The position numbers were made by a program, and so were the translations under genes. From Luteimicrobium sp049844995 (GTDB lineage: Bacteria; Actinomycetota; Actinomycetes; Actinomycetales; Cellulomonadaceae): 64,000 nt of DNA. The notes below the pieces were generated by a model. It was not told the DNA's origin. It searched no databases and saw nothing but the letters and a program-made list of their open reading frames with translations. How positions within the stretch are numbered: position 1 is the stretch's first letter; the number at the start of each line of letters is the position of its first letter. Shown here one piece after another: positions 24,615 through 32,247 of the stretch. The stretch spans positions 620,001 to 684,000 of the forward strand of contig NZ_JBNCMC010000003.1 of assembly GCF_049844995.1 (NCBI RefSeq). Direction: 5' to 3'.

Positions 24615-27499
24615 CGACGACCACCCGCCCCCGCCCGCGCCGTCGTGCGCCACGGGCCGCCCTGCGCAGCGGGCTGCGGGCCGCGACCGCCGACGCGCTG
24701 CTCGTGCCGCGCCGGCGCGCCGGCGCCGACAAGGGTCTGCTCGTGCTGTCCGCCGCGTTGCTCGTGGTGACCGTCGCGCTCGCCCTGCTGGCGCCGCGCG
24801 TGCTGCTGCGCTCAGCGGACGACGCGGTGCACGAGGCGGTCGCGGCGGCAGGGCACGACGCCGACATCGTCGTCGAGCCGGGCAAGGACGTCCTGGGCGC
24901 CTCCACCGTGAGCTCCGCGGGGGACGCCGCCGACGAGCTCCAGGACGACACGAACACCATCGGCAAGAACCTCAGGACCGCGCTCGGCGACGACCTCGTC
25001 GGACCCGCGGCGTCCTCCATCACCAGCCGGACGACGACGGCGCTCGTCACCGGCGCCGCGGACACGCCGCGCGTCGTCGCGGCCCGCCTGGCCTACGTCA
25101 CGGACGGCACGTCCACCACGCCGCCCGTGCGGTGGGTCGCCGGGTCCGCCCCCGCCGCGGCCCCGGACCCCGAGGGCTCCGGCGAGGGCGCGGGAGACGA
25201 TGCCGCCCCGCCGGCCCCTCACGAGGTCCAGGTGGGCCTCTCGCGCGCCGCCGCGCAGAAGCTCGGGATCGAGGTCGGGACCACGTTCAAGCTCAGCATG
25301 GCGGCGAGCGGCCCGACCGTGGCCGTCGTCAGCGGCCTCTACACGCCGCTCGACCCGTCGGCCCTCGTGTGGGCCGGCTTCCCCGACCTGCTCGCCGCCG
25401 TCCCGCCGGCCGCGAACGCGGACGTCGAGGGCGGCGTCGGCCTGCTCCTGACGGGGGACTCGCTCGCGGACGCGAAGCGCCGGTACCTGGGCCCGGACTT
25501 CACGTCCGGGGCGCGGTTCGTCGTCGAGCGGGACGCGGTCGACGCGGGCTCGGTGCCGACGGTCGAGCGGTCGCTCCGGCGCATGCTCGCGCAGCCGCGG
25601 GCGTTGACCCAGTGGCTGGCCACCCCGCCGACCGTCCGGACCACGCTCGTCGACGTGCTCGCGGCGCACGAGGCCCGGCAGGCGGCGGCCGACGCGCAGA
25701 GCTCGGTGCTCGTCGTCGGCCTCGCGGGGGTCGGTGCGCTCGCGCTCGTGCTCGCGGCACGGCTGCTGGTTGCCCGCCGCCGCACGTCTCTGCTGGCCGA
25801 GCGCGCCCGGGGTGCGTCGACCGCGTCGGTCGCCCTGCGCGCGGCGGTCGAGAGCGTCCCGCTCGCGGCCGTCGCCGCGGGAGTCGGCGCCCTCGTCGCG
25901 TGGCTGATCCTGCCCGACGCCCGCGGGTCGTGGACCGCCGCGGCGGCTGTCGCGGCGGTGGCGGCGCTCGCACCGCCGGTCGCCGCGGCGACGCTCGTGC
26001 ACGGCGCCTGGTCGGGCCGGCGGCTGCCGGCCAACCGCGCCGACCGCCGACGCGTTCTCGGCCGCCGGCGTGCCCGGAGAGTGACGCTCGAGCTCACCCT
26101 CGTCGCCGTCGCGGCGGCCGCGCTCGTGTCCGTGCAGCGCCGGGGCCTGCTCGAGTCGGCGACGACGCACGTCGACCTGCTGCTCGCGGCGACCCCGCTG
26201 CTGCTCGCCGTCGCCGCCACGATCGTCCTGCTGCACCTCATGCCGCCCGTGCTGCGAGCGATCTCCCGGCGCGCCCAGGCCGGTCGCGGTCTGGTGCCGG
26301 TCGTCGCCTCCGCCCGCGCCGGGAACGCGTCGGGGACCGCGGTCCCGCTGCTCACGCTCACGGTGGCCGTCGCGCTGCTCGTCTTCTGCGGCACGACGGT
26401 CCAGACCGTCCACCAGGGCCAGGACGACGCGGCACGGACCGTGGTCGGGGCGACCGTGCGCGTCGACGGCCCCGCGACCGAGGCCGACGTGGCCGCGCTG
26501 CGCCGGGCGCCGGGCGTCACAGCGGTCGCGGCGGCGTCGCTCAGCCCCGCCCGGCCCCTCGGCGCCAACAGCGGGGTGACCGCCGACGTCGAGGCGGTCG
26601 ACGCCCGCGCGTACGCGACGATCCTGCGCGCGCACGGCTGGCCCGTCGACCCCGGCCTGACCGACCTCGACCAGGCGTCCGGCGGGACGATCCCCATGCT
26701 CGTCTCGCCCTCGCTCGCCGCGGCGACCGCGGCGTACCAGCCCGAGCTGCTCACCGCGTCGGGCCCCGTCAGGCTCCGGGTGGCCGGCGAGGTGCACGGC
26801 GGCCCCGACATCGTGCCGGTCGTCCCCACCCCCGGTGCCGCGCCGCCGTCCGCCGACGGGATCGTCCTGGTCGACCGGGCGACCTTCGAGCGGGTGGACG
26901 AGCCGGACGACGCGAGCGGCGATCCGGCCTCGTCGACCATCACGACCGTCTGGGTCGACGGCCCCGGATCCGCCGCGGCCGTGCACGCGACAGGCCTCGA
27001 CGCCCGGGCGGGCCTCCGCGTCACGACGAGCACCGGCTGGGTCGAGGCGACGCGCACGGCACCGCTGAACGAGGCGCTGGTCGCGCTCCTGGTCGGCACG
27101 GGGCTCGCGCTCGCCCTGTTCGCCGCGATGGCCCTCGTGCTCACCGTCGTCGCGACGTCGGGCGAGCGCGGCCGCACCGTCGCCGTCCTGCGCACCGTCG
27201 GTCTCGATGCGCGCACCGCACGGGCGATGACCTTCGGCGAGCTCGCGCCCCTCGCGGTCGCCGCGCTGGTCGCCGGGACGCTCATCGGCGTCGCCGTCCC
27301 GGGGCTGCTCACCCGGTCGCTCGGGCTCGACGTCGCGACCGGCCTGCCCGGCGCGGTGGTGTCGCTCGCGGTCTCGTGGGTCCCGCTCGCGCTCGCAGCC
27401 GCCGTCGTGGGCGTCTCGCTGGTCGCGGCGGTGCACGTGGAGTCCGCCGTGCGCCGGCGCGACCGGCTCGGCGAGGTGCTGCGGGTGGGCGAGCGATGA
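24611..27499 (+). CDS. Second large FtsX-family ABC permease (962 aa)
   Basis: The 962-residue protein begins with an Arg-rich cytoplasmic tail and a helix at about 43-64. It has a long extracytoplasmic part, an FtsX core from about 360 to 440 (LLAERARGASTASVALRAAVESV), more helices to about 590, a second extracytoplasmic domain and a C-terminal core with VAVLRTVGLDARTARAMTFGEL. Layout parallels the preceding gene, so the two proteins probably form a heterodimeric permease. Its ATG overlaps the stop of the first gene, and its own stop overlaps a 21-codon ORF. The 962 residues are less conserved-looking than the ATPases, and no substrate can be inferred. Confidence 0.87.
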   Translation: MTTTTRPRPRRRAPRAALRSGLRAATADALLVPRRRAGADKGLLVLSAALLVVTVALALLAPRVLLRSADDAVHEAVAAAGHDADIVVEPGKDVLGASTVSSAGDAADELQDDTNTIGKNLRTALGDDLVGPAASSITSRTTTALVTGAADTPRVVAARLAYVTDGTSTTPPVRWVAGSAPAAAPDPEGSGEGAGDDAAPPAPHEVQVGLSRAAAQKLGIEVGTTFKLSMAASGPTVAVVSGLYTPLDPSALVWAGFPDLLAAVPPAANADVEGGVGLLLTGDSLADAKRRYLGPDFTSGARFVVERDAVDAGSVPTVERSLRRMLAQPRALTQWLATPPTVRTTLVDVLAAHEARQAAADAQSSVLVVGLAGVGALALVLAARLLVARRRTSLLAERARGASTASVALRAAVESVPLAAVAAGVGALVAWLILPDARGSWTAAAAVAAVAALAPPVAAATLVHGAWSGRRLPANRADRRRVLGRRRARRVTLELTLVAVAAAALVSVQRRGLLESATTHVDLLLAATPLLLAVAATIVLLHLMPPVLRAISRRAQAGRGLVPVVASARAGNASGTAVPLLTLTVAVALLVFCGTTVQTVHQGQDDAARTVVGATVRVDGPATEADVAALRRAPGVTAVAAASLSPARPLGANSGVTADVEAVDARAYATILRAHGWPVDPGLTDLDQASGGTIPMLVSPSLAAATAAYQPELLTASGPVRLRVAGEVHGGPDIVPVVPTPGAAPPSADGIVLVDRATFERVDEPDDASGDPASSTITTVWVDGPGSAAAVHATGLDARAGLRVTTSTGWVEATRTAPLNEALVALLVGTGLALALFAAMALVLTVVATSGERGRTVAVLRTVGLDARTARAMTFGELAPLAVAALVAGTLIGVAVPGLLTRSLGLDVATGLPGAVVSLAVSWVPLALAAAVVGVSLVAAVHVESAVRRRDRLGEVLRVGER

Positions 27500-27561
27500 C
27501 ACGGACGCACATGGACACGACCGGCAGGACCGGCAGGACCGATCGAGGGAGGCCCCGATGA
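27496..27561 (+). CDS. 21-codon bridging ORF between permease and ATPase genes
   Basis: An ATG overlaps the permease stop (ATGA, 27496-27499), and its own TGA overlaps the ATG of the next ATPase (ATGA, 27558-27561). The frame thus bridges the 58-bp gap exactly without a stop. The peptide, MTRTHMDTTGRTGRTDRGRP followed by R, is basic and contains the repeat TGRTGRTD. It may serve only to keep ribosomes moving into the ATPase gene, which also has its own GAGGGAGG site. Real expression is unproven. Confidence 0.35.
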   Translation: MTRTHMDTTGRTGRTDRGRPR

Positions 27562-28568
27562 CGACGACCGTCGACGAGCCCACGCTGGGCACGCTCGAAC
27601 GGCGCGCCCGGCAGCGCACCGGCACGTTCGGCGAGGACGCGCTCATCGCGTGCGACTCGCTCGTGCGGATCTACCAGTCGGAGGGCGTCGAGGTGCAGGC
27701 CCTGCAGGGCCTCGACCTGCTCGTGAACGCCGGTGAGCTCGTCGCGATCGTCGGCGCGTCGGGCTCCGGGAAGTCCACCCTGCTCGCGGTCCTGTCGGGC
27801 CTCGACGTCCCGACGGCCGGCCGCGTGCGCGTCGGCGACTGGGACCTCATGGCGATGAGCTCGCGCCAGCGCGTCGAGTACCGGCGCTCGATGGTCGGGT
27901 TCGTCTGGCAGCAGACCGCACGCAACCTCGTGCCGTACCTCACGGCGGCTGAGAACGTCATGTTCCCGATGGCGCTCGCGGGCGTGGGTCGCAAGGAGCG
28001 CGCGGCGCGCGCCGTCGAGCTGCTCGCGATGCTCGGCGTCGCCTACGGTGCCGACCGCCGGCCGGGTCAGCTCTCGGGCGGCGAGCAGCAGCGGGTCGCG
28101 ATCGCCGTCGGCCTCGCCAACAGACCGCAGGTCCTGTTCGCCGACGAGCCGACGGGCGAGCTCGACACCGCGACGTCGTCGGACGTGCTCGAAGCCATGC
28201 GCACGGTCAACCGTGAGCTGGGCACGACGGTCGTCGTCGTCACGCACGACGCCGGCGTGTCGGAGCACGTGCAACGCACCGTCGCGATCCGCGACGGCCG
28301 CACGTCGTCCGAGGTGGTGCGCACGACGCGCACGCACGAGGACGGCACCGAGCACACCGTGGCCGAGGAGTTCGCGGTCCTCGACCGCGCGGGCCGCGTC
28401 CAGCTGCCGCAGGAGTACCGCGAGACGCTCGAGCTCGTCGGCCGCGTGCGGCTCGCGCTCGAGGACTCGCACGTCTCCGTGTGGCCCGACCGGCCCCGGC
28501 CGGCCGCCACGTCCGCGCCTGCACCCGAGGCCACGGTCGACGCCGCGCCCGACGAGGAGACCCGATGA
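27558..28568 (+). CDS. ABC transporter ATP-binding protein (MacB/LolD-like), first of two
   Basis: The 336-residue ATPase has Walker A VGASGSGKST (65-74), FVWQQTARNLVPYLTAAENV in the Q-loop region, signature LSGGEQQR (172-179), Walker B VLFADEPTGELD and switch His in VVTHD. These are LolD/MacB family hallmarks. An N-terminal 30 residues and a C-terminal stretch of about 90 residues are extra to the usual 230-residue core. It works with the two FtsX permeases upstream and is coupled to the second ATPase by ATGA at 28565. Having two different ATPases suggests a heterodimer. Confidence 0.92.
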   Translation: MTTTVDEPTLGTLERRARQRTGTFGEDALIACDSLVRIYQSEGVEVQALQGLDLLVNAGELVAIVGASGSGKSTLLAVLSGLDVPTAGRVRVGDWDLMAMSSRQRVEYRRSMVGFVWQQTARNLVPYLTAAENVMFPMALAGVGRKERAARAVELLAMLGVAYGADRRPGQLSGGEQQRVAIAVGLANRPQVLFADEPTGELDTATSSDVLEAMRTVNRELGTTVVVVTHDAGVSEHVQRTVAIRDGRTSSEVVRTTRTHEDGTEHTVAEEFAVLDRAGRVQLPQEYRETLELVGRVRLALEDSHVSVWPDRPRPAATSAPAPEATVDAAPDEETR

Positions 28569-29281
28569 CGACGACCACGCCCGCGCCCATCGCCGCTGCG
28601 ACCATCGACACGATGGTCCGCGTCGAGTCGCTGTCGCGCACCTACGGCTCGGGCGACACGGCCGTGCACGCGCTGCGCGACGTGTCGTTCGAGATCGTCC
28701 CGGGCGAGCTGGTGGCGCTCGTCGGTCGCTCGGGCTCCGGCAAGACGACGCTGCTGAACTGCGTCGGCGGCCTCGACCGGCCGGACGGTGGCCGCGTCGT
28801 CGTCGACGGGCGCGAGGTGTCGTCGCTCGGCGAGGACGGCCTGGTCGACCTGCGCCGCGACGTCGTGTCGTACGTGTTCCAGACGTTCGGCCTGGTGCCG
28901 GTCCTGTCCGCGGCCGAGAACGTCGGCGTCCCGCTGCGCCTGCGCAAGCTCGACGCGGTCGCGCGGGAGGAGCGCGTCGCGCTGCTGCTCGACCTCGTCG
29001 GGCTCGGTGACCACGCCGACCAGCGGCCGGGGGAGATGTCGGGGGGCCAGCAGCAGCGCGTGGCGATCGCCCGCGCGCTGGCGAACTCCCCGCGGCTGCT
29101 CATCGCCGACGAGCCGACCGGGCAGCTCGACACCGCGACCGGCCAGGCCGTGATGGCGCTGCTGCGCGCCGTCGTCGAGGCCGAGGGCATGACGGCGATC
29201 GTCTCCACGCACGACCCCCTGATGATGTCGCTGGCCGACCGCGTGGTCCGCCTCGCGGACGGCCGGGTCCTGACCGACTGA
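28565..29281 (+). CDS. ABC transporter ATP-binding protein (MacB/LolD-like), second of two
   Basis: The 238-residue protein is a compact LolD/MacB-type ATPase with Walker A VGRSGSGKTT (53-62), VSYVFQTFGLVPVLSAAENV, signature MSGGQQQR, Walker B LLIADEPTGQLD and His switch STHDP. It lacks the extensions of its partner. It is the last gene of the four-gene FtsX operon starting at 21297, overlapping the previous gene by 4 nt. A 60-bp hairpin element follows 29 bp after the stop. Confidence 0.93.
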   Translation: MTTTTPAPIAAATIDTMVRVESLSRTYGSGDTAVHALRDVSFEIVPGELVALVGRSGSGKTTLLNCVGGLDRPDGGRVVVDGREVSSLGEDGLVDLRRDVVSYVFQTFGLVPVLSAAENVGVPLRLRKLDAVAREERVALLLDLVGLGDHADQRPGEMSGGQQQRVAIARALANSPRLLIADEPTGQLDTATGQAVMALLRAVVEAEGMTAIVSTHDPLMMSLADRVVRLADGRVLTD

Positions 29282-29310
29282 CCCCCGCCCCCGCGCCGCA
29301 CCCCTCCGGT

Positions 29311-29370
29311 GCCGAACACGGGCCCTGCGTCCGTCAGCTCGCGCTGACGGGCGCGGGCCCCGTTGTCGCG
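29311..29370. terminator. 60-bp hairpin element, copy C
   Basis: The same 60-bp architecture as at 5403: GCCGA, AC, 21-nt arm (29318-29338, starting ACGGGCCCTG), loop TCGC, 21-nt arm (29343-29363), TG, TCGCG. The stem has one mismatch and two G-U type pairs, so this is the most diverged copy. It ends the FtsX operon and shares the orientation of copy B. Confidence 0.68.
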
Positions 29371-29398
29371 GGGCCGCGATCCGGCCCTCGGCGGGCGG

Positions 29399-29404
29399 TA
29401 GGTT
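29399..29404 (+). promoter_or_regulatory. -10 box for a leaderless GNAT transcript
   Basis: TAGGTT fits TANNNT and ends 6 nt before the ATG at 29411. The absence of a ribosome site upstream of that ATG supports a leaderless mRNA. Confidence 0.4.
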
Positions 29405-29410
29405 GCGGCC

Positions 29411-30478
29411 ATGCCGATCCTTCCCGGGCCGTTCCTCGACGCCGACACGCTGTTCGCCGGGGCCGAGCCGCCTGTGCTCGAGGCGCGCGGTGGTCTCCGC
29501 CTGCGCCCGTGGGCGGCCGACGACGCCCCCGCGGTCCGGGCGGTCTACGCCGACCCGGACGTCCGTCGTTGGCATGCGCGCGCCCTCGCGGACGACGACG
29601 AGGCTCGTGAGCTGGTCGCGGGCTGGACCGCGGAGTGGGGGGCCCGCGCCGGGGCGCACTGGGCCGTCGAGGACACGGGCGGCACGCTCGTCGGGCGCGT
29701 GACGCTCGTCGACGTCGACGACCGGGACGGCACCGCCGAGATCGGGTACTGGACGGTCCCCGACGCGCGGGGGCGCGGCGTGGCCGGCGCGGCCGTGGAG
29801 GCGGTCGTCCGGTGGGCGCGCGCGGGCGGGCTGTGGCGGCTCGAGATCGAGCACGCGTCGGAGAACCTCGCCTCCTGCCGGGTCGCCGAGCGGTCGGGGT
29901 TCGCGCTCGAGGGGGTCAGGCGGGCATCGGCCTTGCACGAGGACGGCTTCCACGACATGCACGTGCACGTGCTGTTCCCGTCGACCGACCCACGGTGGGA
30001 CCGTCCGACGCCGTCGTGCTCGGGGGTCGTGGGCGCGGGCCGGCCTACGGGGGTCGTCGTTCGGGTTGCTCGTCCGGGGGACGCGGCCCAGGTCTGGCCG
30101 CTCGTCGAGGCGTTCGCGGCGACGACGACGCCGACCCGTGCCCGCTTCGAGCGTGCGTTTCCCGCCGCCGTGGCGCGCCCGGACGTGGTGGTGCTCGTCG
30201 CTGAGGAGGGCGACGCGGTCGTCGGGTACCTGCTCGCGCAGCTCGAGCCGACGTTCTTCGCGGACGGCCCGGTCGCGTGGGTCCAGGAGGTCATGGTCCG
30301 CGCGGACCGGCGGGGGAGCGGCGTCGGCCGCGCGCTCGTCCGGGCTGCCGAACGGTGGGCGCAGGCCGGGGGAGCGGCGTACGTCTCGCTGGCCTCGCGC
30401 CGCGCGGGCGGCTTCTACGAGGCGCTCGGCTACGTGCCGTCGGCGACGTTCTACGAGCGGGCGGTCGCCGGCGCGTGA
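29411..30478 (+). CDS. Tandem GNAT acetyltransferase (RimJ/RimL-like plus GNAT)
   Basis: The 355-residue protein contains two GNAT folds. The N-terminal one (about 24-190) has the RimJ/RimL pattern (LRLRPWAADDAPAV, IGYWTVPDARGRGVAGAAVEAV, ASENLASCRVAERSGFALEG). The C-terminal one (about 215-355) has motif A VRADRRGSGVGRALVRAAERWA and GGFYEALGYVPSATFYER. Both retain the acetyl-CoA pyrophosphate loop (RGRGVA, RRGSGVG). Acceptor substrates are unknown. Its 3' end overlaps the convergent FUSC gene by 28 bp, so antisense transcripts must form there. Confidence 0.85.
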   Translation: MPILPGPFLDADTLFAGAEPPVLEARGGLRLRPWAADDAPAVRAVYADPDVRRWHARALADDDEARELVAGWTAEWGARAGAHWAVEDTGGTLVGRVTLVDVDDRDGTAEIGYWTVPDARGRGVAGAAVEAVVRWARAGGLWRLEIEHASENLASCRVAERSGFALEGVRRASALHEDGFHDMHVHVLFPSTDPRWDRPTPSCSGVVGAGRPTGVVVRVARPGDAAQVWPLVEAFAATTTPTRARFERAFPAAVARPDVVVLVAEEGDAVVGYLLAQLEPTFFADGPVAWVQEVMVRADRRGSGVGRALVRAAERWAQAGGAAYVSLASRRAGGFYEALGYVPSATFYERAVAGA

Positions 30479-31557
30479 CGCGCCCGCTCGCGGAACGGCA
30501 GGAGCAGCACCACGACGACGCCGACGGCGACGCCGAGGAGGGTGTCGACGGCGCGGTCGGCGGCGAGCGTGCCGGCGTCGACCGGTCCGGCGAGCGAGGT
30601 CATGAGCAGCGCCATCGGGGTGATCGTGAGCATCGCGAGGGCGTAGTTGCGCACGACGATCAGCTCGGTCACCACCTGCAGGGCCGCGACGAGCACCGCG
30701 AGCGCCCAGAACGACAGGTGGGCGTCGAGGACCAGCCAGGCGAGGACGGCGCCGACGGCGGTCCCGGCACCGCGGTGCAGCGCCCGCACGACGACGTGGC
30801 GGCGCGAGGTGCCCAGCAGGACAGCGGTCGCGCCGACGGCCGCCCAGCCGGGGTGGCCGAGGCCGACGGCCTGGGCCAGCACGCCGGCCACGAGGGAGCC
30901 CGCGCCGCAGCGCAGAGCCTCGGCGTGCCACGCGGGGACGGGCGGCCGCGCGGGCAGGAGCGGCGTCCGGTCGCGGAGGCGCGAGCGGGCGGTCGGGCCC
31001 GCGGCGACCGCTGCGACGACGAGGGCGAGGACCGCGCCGACCGCCGTGGCGAGCGTCCGGGTGCCGATGCCGGCGGCGCTGGCCGGCGCGGTGAGGCCGG
31101 CGGCCGCGGCGAAGACGACGAGCGTCGCCCCGGGCGGGCCGGTGCGCAGCAGCGCCGTCCCCGCGCACGCGAGGGCGGCCACGAGGCCGAGGATCACGGG
31201 GACGGCCCACGTCTCGACCGTGGCGGACCCGGTGCTCGCGAGCGCCCAGCCGGCCCCGCTCGCCGCGGCGATCGCGGCCACCTGGAGGATTCCTGCGGCT
31301 CCGACGACCGTCAGGCGCGCGACGGGGTCGGCGAGCCTCCCGTACACGGCGACGATCGCGCCGAGCGCGGCGAACCCGGCGAGCTCGCGGTGCCCGGCCG
31401 CGGCGAGGATCGCGAACGTCGCGAGCACGGTGAGGCCGGCGCGCAGCGCTACCGCAAGGTCGGGGCGGCCGTTGCCGGGGTTGACGGTGACGCTCGCACG
31501 CCAGGTGTGGTGCAGGTGGTGGCGGGCGGTGGTCGGGCGTTCCGGGGCGAGTGTCAT
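30451..31557 (-). CDS. FUSC/aromatic acid exporter-type membrane protein
   Basis: The 368-residue protein is almost entirely hydrophobic, with roughly ten helices arranged as two similar blocks. The region VGLGHPGWAAVGATAVLLGT and GTAVGAVLAWLVL resembles the FUSC/YccS/ArAE family of membrane proteins linked to export of aromatic acids and other compounds. A -10 box TAGACT (31565-31570, minus strand) lies 7 nt before the ATG, suggesting a leaderless mRNA. It is divergent from a MarR gene that probably regulates it, which fits because MarR proteins often respond to aromatic acids. Substrate is unproven. Confidence 0.75.
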   Translation of the reverse strand: MTLAPERPTTARHHLHHTWRASVTVNPGNGRPDLAVALRAGLTVLATFAILAAAGHRELAGFAALGAIVAVYGRLADPVARLTVVGAAGILQVAAIAAASGAGWALASTGSATVETWAVPVILGLVAALACAGTALLRTGPPGATLVVFAAAAGLTAPASAAGIGTRTLATAVGAVLALVVAAVAAGPTARSRLRDRTPLLPARPPVPAWHAEALRCGAGSLVAGVLAQAVGLGHPGWAAVGATAVLLGTSRRHVVVRALHRGAGTAVGAVLAWLVLDAHLSFWALAVLVAALQVVTELIVVRNYALAMLTITPMALLMTSLAGPVDAGTLAADRAVDTLLGVAVGVVVVLLLPFRERARHAPATARS

Positions 31558-31564
31558 CGCCTCC

Positions 31565-31621
31565 AGTCTAGCCGTTCGTTCATCGATAGTTCACTAGTGA
31601 AGGAACAAGTGACCGTATCCT
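31565..31621. promoter_or_regulatory. Divergent promoters with a MarR operator
   Basis: The 12-bp perfect palindrome TTCACTAGTGAA (31590-31601) lies between FUSC (-) and marR (+). Leftwards, TAGACT (31570-31565) is the FUSC -10 box and the palindrome covers its -35 position. Rightwards, TATCCT (31616-31621) is the marR -10 box, 7 nt before its ATG. One bound dimer could therefore control both genes. Confidence 0.6.
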
Positions 31622-31628
31622 TGCTCAC

Positions 31629-32141
31629 ATGGAGGCTCGAGACGGCGGTGAGCACGACTACGTCGACCGGCTGCGCGCCCAGTGGGCCGAACGGATCCCC
31701 ACGCTCGACACGTCCCCCGCGGACGTCGTCGCGCGCATCCTGCGCATCGGGGCGCTCGTCGGGCACGCGCACGAGCGCGCGATCGAGGCGGAGGCGCTCA
31801 ACCGGGGCGAGTTCGAGCTGCTGGCGGCGCTCCGGCGCGCCGGTCACGCGCTGCGCCCCCGCGAGATCAGCACCGTCACCGAGAGCCCGGGCGCCTCGAT
31901 CACCAAGCGGCTCGACCGGCTCGAGCACGCGGGTCTCGTCGAGCGGACCGTGCCCGAGCGCGACCGGCGCGGCATCCTCGTCTCCCTGACGCCCGCCGGG
32001 GTCACGCTCGTCGACCGCCTGTTCCCCGAGCAGGTCGCCCGCGAGGGGGCCGCGCTCGCCGGCCTCTCCGACGCCGACCGCAGGCGGCTCGCGGAGCTCC
32101 TCGCCGTCGTCCTGCGCACGCTGGAGCCGAATGCGTACTGA
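31629..32141 (+). CDS. MarR-family transcriptional regulator
   Basis: The 170-residue protein has the MarR winged helix core (about 55-135: GEFELLAALRRAGHALRPREIS, SPGASITKRLDRLEHAGLVERT, RDRRGILVSLTPAG) framed by dimerisation helices. Members repress efflux or catabolic genes and are released by phenolic ligands. It is divergent from a FUSC-type exporter gene with a 12-bp palindrome in between, so local control is likely. The ATG at 31629 lies 7 nt after a -10 box. Confidence 0.9.
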   Translation: MEARDGGEHDYVDRLRAQWAERIPTLDTSPADVVARILRIGALVGHAHERAIEAEALNRGEFELLAALRRAGHALRPREISTVTESPGASITKRLDRLEHAGLVERTVPERDRRGILVSLTPAGVTLVDRLFPEQVAREGAALAGLSDADRRRLAELLAVVLRTLEPNAY

Positions 32142-32174
32142 CGGCACGCGTCGTCGAGCACGGGCTTCCCGCCC

Positions 32175-32234
32175 GCCGACGACGGGCTCCGTGCCCGTCA
32201 GCGCGAGCTGATGGGCACGGAGCCCGTGTTCGGC
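32175..32234. terminator. 60-bp hairpin element, copy D
   Basis: GCCGA, CG, 21-nt arm (32182-32202, starting ACGGGCTCCG), loop GCGA, 21-nt arm (32207-32227), GT, TCGGC. Only one pair is non-Watson-Crick. It stands between the convergent marR and fumC genes in the same orientation as copy A, and like copy A it is preceded by a truncated half-copy (GAGCACGGGC at 32156-32165). Confidence 0.75.
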
Positions 32235-32247
32235 AGGACAGAGGGAG

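Noticed and set aside
20604..24653. Very long open frames on the strand opposite real genes, for example about 1350 codons opposite the phoH and FtsX genes
   Set aside because: They are Arg/His/Gly/Pro-rich, show no domains, and arise because GC-rich third positions remove stop codons in other frames. The opposite-strand genes have clear motifs, ribosome sites and operon overlaps.
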